Made by a program: the position numbers and the translations under genes. Under the pieces are notes generated by a model. The model searched no databases. It was not told the DNA's origin and was given only the letters and a program-made list of their open reading frames with translations. Positions 6,645 to 10,450 of a DNA stretch of 10,450 bases are shown here, in pieces. This stretch comes from Pseudaquidulcibacter sp964557085 (GTDB lineage Bacteria; Pseudomonadota; Alphaproteobacteria; Caulobacterales; Aquidulcibacteraceae): contig CAZKYS010000083.1 in the NCBI GenBank assembly GCA_964557085.1, positions 1 through 10,450 of the forward strand, given 5' to 3'. Position 1 is the stretch's first letter, and every line of letters begins with the position of its first letter.

Positions 6645-6673
6645 TTGGTAATCTTTCAAACCCAAAAGTGCAA
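6645..6673 (-). promoter_or_regulatory. Possible promoter of tRNA-Arg
   Basis: On the minus strand TTGCAC (6673-6668, 4 of 6 to TTGACA) is followed by a 17-bp spacer and TACCAA (6650-6645), a poor -10 box. The -10 box ends 19 nt before the mature tRNA 5' end, a sensible distance for a short leader trimmed by RNase P. The -10 match is weak, so this is a candidate only. Confidence 0.3.
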
Positions 6674-6698
6674 TACCCTAATGGCAGTAATAACGACA

Positions 6699-6759
6699 AA
6701 TAATGTAATTCACCATATTTGATGGTTAATTTTCGCCATTTAGATGTTTTTACATTATT
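6699..6759. repeat. Nested inverted repeat in the tRNA-Arg/membrane-protein spacer
   Basis: The outer arms are a perfect 10-bp match: AATAATGTAA (6699-6708) and TTACATTATT (6750-6759). Inside lies a second inverted repeat, AATTcACCAT (6707-6716) and ATGGTtAATT (6722-6731), with 9 of 10 positions paired around a 5-nt loop; the two overlap by two bases, so they would be alternative or partly exclusive folds. The rest of the 6626-6829 spacer shows no ORF or RNA gene I can recognise. It may hold operator sites for the downstream genes or a small structured RNA. Confidence 0.5.
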
Positions 6760-6829
6760 ATGGGCAAATTTTTGCGCCTTTTTGGCTAATCACCTCGAAA
6801 CACTCTAAGAAATATGCTGATTTATTGGC

Positions 6830-7903
6830 ATGAGTGCACAAATAGACTTACAAGATAATGAAATTATCGGTCATAAAATTACGCAAATTCCAAACTTGCG
6901 TAACGTGATGTGGCGTGCACTGCCTATTTTAATGCTATTGGCGGCCTTTTGGCCATTAATTATAACAAATATCAATAATATTGGCCAGTTTAGCAATTTT
7001 GAAAACAATTTAAGCGCGCCATTTTTAACCCAAGCCATAATTTCAGTTTTTGGAAATGCGGGAACAAAAATTATGGCAATCATTCCAGCAGCATTAATCA
7101 GCTTTGGAATATGGAAATGTGGTAAGTCATTGGGGGCAAAAACTTGGGCAACGTCAATCGCAAGCACAATTTATATTGCCGCAAGCGCCTTTGGCTTTAC
7201 CCCAAATTTTCACGATAATATTGATGATGGTTTTTTTGCTGCATTTATTTTATTTAGCGCATGCTTTTTAATAAAAGCCGTCGATAAAAAAAGCCAAATT
7301 GATATGGCGCTTGCATTCTTTTGGTCGGTAATGGCGGTATTGTTGCGCCCATTTGCGGCATGGCCACAATTTGCGGTATTTTTGGCAATAATCCTTACAA
7401 CCAAACATTTTCAAGAGCGTCCAATTTATGGGCTTATAAGTGCTTTATGTTGGGGCCCTGGACTTTATGTGGCATATGGTTTGGCACAATTATATGAAAA
7501 TAATTTCGCCTTAGATTTTTCAAAGCCATTAATTTCAAACTTGGTTGATGCGCAAACTATAAGAAATTTTTCAAATTTAGAAAATATCAAAAGCCATATT
7601 CTTGAAATTGGTTATTTTCTTTTAGGCACTTTGCCATTTTTGGTTTTGGGCATTTTAAGCCTAATTGCCTTTATATCGCTTTATAATGGAAAGCAAAAAA
7701 ATACCAATGACAAAATTCGGGCTTTCTCCATATTCTTGGTTTTTGCGATTATTGGCGCAATTGGTTATGGGCAAATCAATGCCGCGCGTCTTTTGCTTGA
7801 TGGCTTATTCATAGCAATCATAAGCGCAATAAGCGGTGCAAATATTGATTTTGGCTTTAAAAGTTGGATTGCCAAGCATAAACTTAAAACTAAAAAAACA
7901 TAA
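6830..7903 (+). CDS. Polytopic inner-membrane protein of unknown function
   Basis: I do not recognise this 357-residue protein. It has a polar N-terminus of about 27 residues, then around nine or ten hydrophobic segments (near 28-47, 79-95, 106-122, 133-150, 157-173, 177-190, 199-220, 258-285, 298-315 and 319-337), and a basic C-terminal tail rich in Lys. A loop at about 221-256 separates the two halves, with another near 48-66. The size and architecture recall the membrane part of GT-C glycosyltransferases, but no acidic catalytic loop motif is evident, so that is weak. The ATG at 6830 has no Shine-Dalgarno; no better in-frame start is seen. zur follows after 37 bp on the same strand, so cotranscription is possible. 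A nested inverted repeat lies about 70-130 bp upstream. Confidence 0.75.
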   Translation: MSAQIDLQDNEIIGHKITQIPNLRNVMWRALPILMLLAAFWPLIITNINNIGQFSNFENNLSAPFLTQAIISVFGNAGTKIMAIIPAALISFGIWKCGKSLGAKTWATSIASTIYIAASAFGFTPNFHDNIDDGFFAAFILFSACFLIKAVDKKSQIDMALAFFWSVMAVLLRPFAAWPQFAVFLAIILTTKHFQERPIYGLISALCWGPGLYVAYGLAQLYENNFALDFSKPLISNLVDAQTIRNFSNLENIKSHILEIGYFLLGTLPFLVLGILSLIAFISLYNGKQKNTNDKIRAFSIFLVFAIIGAIGYGQINAARLLLDGLFIAIISAISGANIDFGFKSWIAKHKLKTKKT

Positions 7904-7940
7904 TGCTTGGAATATTATTGCATTGTGTTAATTTCATAAG

Positions 7941-8402
7941 ATGCAAAACCTAATCGAAAATGATGCTTATAATCTGGCGATTGAAAAAGCCGAAAAAATC
8001 GGTGAACGCTTTACCGAGCCACGAAAATTAGTTTTCCAATCGCTTATGAATGCCAAAGGGCCGCAAAAAGCCTATGACATTATTGATTATGTTTCGCGTC
8101 AAAGTGATAAAACCACAAAACCACCCACCGTTTATCGTGCATTGGATTTTTTGTGCCGAATTGGAATTGTCCATAAAATTGAAAGCGATTCAACTTATAG
8201 CATTTGTTCCCACAATGATCATTGTCATAAGGCCAACCATTCGCCCTTATTTTTGATTTGCAAAGAATGCGGCGAAGTTGAAGAAATTCATTTAAGCGAT
8301 ATTGAGGATTCAATTGAAAATGCTGCGCGCAAAAAAGGCTTTGCGCTTTCAAGAATTATGATTGAGGCGGTTGGGATCTGCCAAAATTGTGCGCAAAAAT
8401 AG
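7941..8402 (+). CDS. zur: Zur, zinc-responsive Fur-family repressor
   Basis: A 153-residue metalloregulator that, when zinc-loaded, represses zinc uptake genes. The winged helix covers about residues 20-85 with the recognition segment P-P-T-V-Y-R-A-L-D-F-L at 61-71, which matches E. coli Zur almost exactly. The structural zinc site is the pair C-x-x-C at 107-110 and 147-150. Regulatory-site ligands as in E. coli Zur are visible as His78, Cys89, a His in the cluster at 91-100, and Glu113 or Glu115. The segment G-F-A-L-S near 133-137 and I-E-A-V-G-I-C near 141-147 is also Zur-like, separating it from Fur, Mur and Irr. There is an extra H-x-x-H-C-H-x-x-x-H cluster at 91-100, unusually rich in metal ligands. 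No Shine-Dalgarno precedes the ATG. Its stop codon directly abuts that of the convergent DUF4197 gene. Confidence 0.92.
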   Translation: MQNLIENDAYNLAIEKAEKIGERFTEPRKLVFQSLMNAKGPQKAYDIIDYVSRQSDKTTKPPTVYRALDFLCRIGIVHKIESDSTYSICSHNDHCHKANHSPLFLICKECGEVEEIHLSDIEDSIENAARKKGFALSRIMIEAVGICQNCAQK

Positions 8403-9197
8403 CTAAAAACCGCCAAAAACTTTTTTCAATAAATCACTTGTCCGTTTTGCGGGGTCTTTTCTTATTGCTGCTTCTTCGGCTGCAATATAATAGAATATTC
8501 CATCAAGTGATTTTGAAACTGCATAATCAACCAATTGGGATTTTAAATCTTGGCCTTGGGTTTTCGTGCCCGTAATATTTCCGAGCGAACCCAATTGTGC
8601 GCCATATTTTCTATCAATCTTACCAATTGAAACGCCTGCCCCAGTTTTATCAATTGCATCAAGCATTTGCGGCCTAAAGGCACTTATTAATTGCGGCTTG
8701 GTTTTTTCTTTTAATAAATTTGTTCCCGCATTTTCACCGCCCTGTAAAATTGACATGGCATCATTAATGGTGAAGCTTTTTATCGCACTTACAAAAATTT
8801 CCTTTGCTTTAGGGGCGCTATTTTCTGCTGCACGATTAATTTTAAGCTGCAAATCATCAAATGATGAAGAAAGCCCATAAGGCTGAAGGCTTTTTTGTAA
8901 TTTACCCAAAGTCCCTGGAAGGGGAATTTTTATCTTATTATCTTGCCAAAAACCATCCAATTTCCCTGTCCTTAAAACCGCAGCAATTGCACCATTCGTC
9001 AAAGCTTCACGAATGCCCCCATCAGCCTCAGTTGCGCTTAGAATTGAAGCTTTTTTGGTTGACTTTGCCCCACTAATAGCATTCAAAACATCATTAAGTT
9101 GAATATTTTGTGCAATTGAATTTCTTACAGCAAGGCTTGTAAAGCCAATAGCAGATAAACCAAAAATGAAATTGCGGCGCAAATTATTATCAGACAT
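8403..9197 (-). CDS. Exported DUF4197 family protein
   Basis: A 264-residue protein of the DUF4197 family, of unknown function and predicted to be periplasmic. The N-terminus L-R-R-N-F-I-F-G (6-13) followed by a hydrophobic stretch and S-I-A-Q at 27-30 looks like a signal peptide. The Arg-Arg pair followed by x-F-I resembles a Tat signal, but a Sec signal is equally possible. Family features are G-I-R-E-A-L-T-N-G-A at 61-70, D-A-M-S-I-L-Q-G-G at 146-154 and the C-terminal L-D-G-I-F-Y-Y-I-A-x-E-E-x-x-I-R-x-D-P at 231-249. The length fits the family. The start is supported by GGGGA six nt upstream of the ATG and a promoter at 9220-9249. It is transcribed alone, divergently from the histidine kinase and convergently with zur. 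Confidence 0.9.
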   Translation of the reverse strand: MSDNNLRRNFIFGLSAIGFTSLAVRNSIAQNIQLNDVLNAISGAKSTKKASILSATEADGGIREALTNGAIAAVLRTGKLDGFWQDNKIKIPLPGTLGKLQKSLQPYGLSSSFDDLQLKINRAAENSAPKAKEIFVSAIKSFTINDAMSILQGGENAGTNLLKEKTKPQLISAFRPQMLDAIDKTGAGVSIGKIDRKYGAQLGSLGNITGTKTQGQDLKSQLVDYAVSKSLDGIFYYIAAEEAAIRKDPAKRTSDLLKKVFGGF

Positions 9198-9219
9198 TTT
9201 AATCCCCAGAATTTATTTA

Positions 9220-9249
9220 ATTCTATCACAATTTAAAAAAAAATGTAAA
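9220..9249 (-). promoter_or_regulatory. Sigma-70-type promoter of the DUF4197 gene
   Basis: On the minus strand TTTACA (9249-9244, 5 of 6) is followed by an 18-bp, T-rich spacer and TAGAAT (9225-9220, 5 of 6). The expected start near 9213 gives a leader of about 15 nt that carries the GGGGA Shine-Dalgarno. The -10 box overlaps one copy of the TTCTATCA direct repeat. Confidence 0.5.
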
Positions 9250-9308
9250 ATCGGTACAAAATACCACTTTTTATTTAAGGTATTTCGTTTTTTCTATCAA
9301 AAATTAAA
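9221..9308. repeat. Repeats in the DUF4197/kinase divergent spacer
   Basis: TTCTATCA occurs twice in the same orientation, at 9221-9228 and 9292-9299, 71 bp apart, and similarity continues downstream (xAAxTTAAA). Between them lies an inverted repeat, AAATACC (9259-9265) and GGTATTT (9279-9285), with a 13-nt loop, and a smaller GGTA-caaaa-TACC at 9253-9265. These may be sites for a regulator shared by the two divergent genes. The sequence is very AT-rich, so chance repeats are possible. Confidence 0.4.
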
Positions 9309-9326
9309 CATTTAGTTATGGAATTT

Positions 9327-9335
9327 TGTTATAAA
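9327..9335 (+). promoter_or_regulatory. Extended -10 promoter element of the histidine kinase gene
   Basis: TG-T-TATAAA is a good extended -10 element (hexamer 5 of 6), which would explain the absence of a recognisable -35 box. Only 5 nt separate it from the ATG at 9341, so transcription would start on or next to the start codon. No Shine-Dalgarno is present, in agreement with a leaderless message. Confidence 0.45.
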
Positions 9336-9340
9336 TTCTC

Positions 9341-10450
9341 ATGAGTAAGCATTTAAGAATAAGGCCTTTTCTTTGGTCGGCAATTTTCTTCGCTTTAGTT
9401 GGCGCGTTGATTGGCGGCTATATGTCTATGCAATCTGTTTCAAGCCTTGCATCTAGTACAAATCAAATCGGTGTTTTTGAACGCGAATGGAGCAATGCAT
9501 CCATGATTGATTTTCGTTCAACACAAGAAGCGCGATACTATGTTGCAACACTTAACGCCGAATCATTAGAAAAATTCAATTCATTGCGCGATAAACGAAC
9601 AGAATCATTACTTATCGCAATGGATTCAGCGCCAAGGTTAAAAGATCAAGAATTGCTTCAAAATACTTATGAAGCATCAATCGCGATGGCAGATATTGAA
9701 AATGCGGCAGTTTCGCTTGCACAAATTGGTAACCAAAATAGCGCAAATGAAATGCTTACCTCTGCAAGATATGCACAATTAGGAAGCACAAAAGATAAAT
9801 TAAAAGAACGCGCACGAAGCGAACTAATTGGCGCCATTAAATCCCTAATTACACATTCAAATAATTTACTAATTTTTGGTCTTGCAGGTTTAATAATCAG
9901 TCTCACAATCGCTTCATATTGCTGGTATAAAGTGGGGCAAATTTTCCAAGCCCAAGCAAAAGAATTAGAAGTTGCCCGCGATTCACTTGCTGCTCACGCA
10001 AATCAATTAGAGGCAAGGATTGAAGCACGCACCAAAGATTTAGAAGCGGCAAAATCAGCTGCAGAGGCGGCAGACCGCGCAAAATCATCTTTCCTTGCCC
10101 AAATGAGCCATGAGATTAGAACGCCGCTTAATGGCGTTTTAGGCATGACTGCGGCATTAAGCCGAACCAATATGGATGAGCGTCAGCAACGACTATTGGC
10201 GGTAATTCAAGAATCTGGTGACACATTATTAGCATTACTTAATGATGTTTTGGATTTAGCAAAAATCGAAGCTGGAAAACTTGAAATTGAAGAGATCGAT
10301 TTTAACGTTCGCGATATTGTAAATTCTGCGGAGGCGATTTTCTCGACGCGTGCGCATGATAAAGGGCTTAGCTTTTCTGTTGCGATTAATGATTGTGCGG
10401 ATGTTTGGTGTATTGGCGACCCAACAAGGCTTCGTCAAATTCTCTATAAT
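9341..10450 (+). CDS. Membrane sensor histidine kinase, 3' end beyond the window
   Basis: The 370 visible residues are the N-terminal part of a two-component sensor kinase. TM1 is at about 11-30, a periplasmic, mostly helical sensor region at 31-172, and TM2 at about 174-196. An Ala/Glu-rich coiled coil at 203-250 leads into the HisKA domain. The H-box is F-L-A-Q-M-S-H-E-I-R-T-P-L-N-G with phospho-acceptor His257. The second HisKA helix runs to about 320, including D-V-L-D-L-A-K-I-E-A-G-K-L at 302-314. The ATPase domain begins with G-D-P-T-R-L-R-Q-I-L at 359-368 and is cut by the window edge, so it cannot be seen whether a receiver domain follows. The A-K-S-S-F-L-A-Q-M-S-H style of H-box is common in hybrid kinases. 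The signal sensed is unknown. The frame has no stop through the window end. No cognate response regulator is seen. Confidence 0.93.
   Translation, partial: MSKHLRIRPFLWSAIFFALVGALIGGYMSMQSVSSLASSTNQIGVFEREWSNASMIDFRSTQEARYYVATLNAESLEKFNSLRDKRTESLLIAMDSAPRLKDQELLQNTYEASIAMADIENAAVSLAQIGNQNSANEMLTSARYAQLGSTKDKLKERARSELIGAIKSLITHSNNLLIFGLAGLIISLTIASYCWYKVGQIFQAQAKELEVARDSLAAHANQLEARIEARTKDLEAAKSAAEAADRAKSSFLAQMSHEIRTPLNGVLGMTAALSRTNMDERQQRLLAVIQESGDTLLALLNDVLDLAKIEAGKLEIEEIDFNVRDIVNSAEAIFSTRAHDKGLSFSVAINDCADVWCIGDPTRLRQILYN

Noticed and set aside
1..10450. High frequency of TTGGC/GCCAA words as a possible DNA-uptake signal
   Set aside because: Most occurrences fall in codons for common pairs such as Ile-Gly and Ala-Asn or Ala-Lys in an AT-rich genome, and no longer fixed core repeats. 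Counting against codon-shuffled sequence would be needed to claim more.
1..10450. CRISPR arrays, insertion sequences, phage or toxin-antitoxin genes
   Set aside because: No regularly spaced repeats, transposase, integrase or known toxin/antitoxin folds were seen. The XRE protein carries a cupin and heads a metabolic operon, so it is not an antitoxin.

Overview
The window reads as a compact stretch of chromosome from an AT-rich alphaproteobacterium. This rests on gene content: a Zur-type Fur protein, a UbiM/UbiH-type ubiquinone hydroxylase, a MAPEG protein, a DUF4197 protein and a CCA-encoded tRNA-Arg(ACG). Placement below class level is not supported, though MAPEG plus S9B peptidase is common in sphingomonad-like genomes. 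There are no insertion sequences, phage genes, CRISPR arrays or toxin/defence genes.

Layout. (1) 1-1247, plus strand: the 3' part of an EamA/DMT permease, then a small MAPEG membrane protein 14 bp downstream. (2) 1244-5119, minus strand: a tightly packed operon that begins with an XRE-cupin regulator and continues with a HAD phosphatase and a GNAT acetyltransferase joined by 4-nt ATGA overlaps, followed by an exported DPP-IV-like serine peptidase. (3) 5159-6358, minus strand: a FAD-dependent ubiquinone-type monooxygenase, most like UbiM. (4) 6359-6829: a non-coding spacer with tRNA-Arg(ACG), a GC-rich hairpin just past the tRNA, and a nested inverted repeat. (5) 6830-8402, plus strand: an unrecognised polytopic membrane protein followed by zur. 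(6) 8403-9197, minus strand: an exported DUF4197 protein. (7) 9341 to the window end, plus strand: the N-terminal 370 residues of a membrane sensor histidine kinase, cut by the window edge.

Genes are packed with almost no spare DNA. The convergent pairs MAPEG/peptidase and zur/DUF4197 have stop codons that overlap or abut. Genes inside or behind clear leaders (MAPEG, peptidase, DUF4197) carry Shine-Dalgarno sequences. Several first genes (XRE regulator, histidine kinase, perhaps the hydroxylase) have a -10-like box only 5-7 nt before the ATG and no Shine-Dalgarno, which suggests leaderless mRNAs.

The best regulatory signal is upstream of the XRE-cupin gene: a TTGACT/AATATT promoter with a perfect palindrome covering the start codon and a third half-site in the promoter spacer. 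This is the arrangement expected for autorepression of the whole regulator-phosphatase-acetyltransferase-peptidase operon. The operon's substrate cannot be read from the sequence. I see no clearly new biological system; the most useful leads are this operon and the structured spacer around the tRNA.
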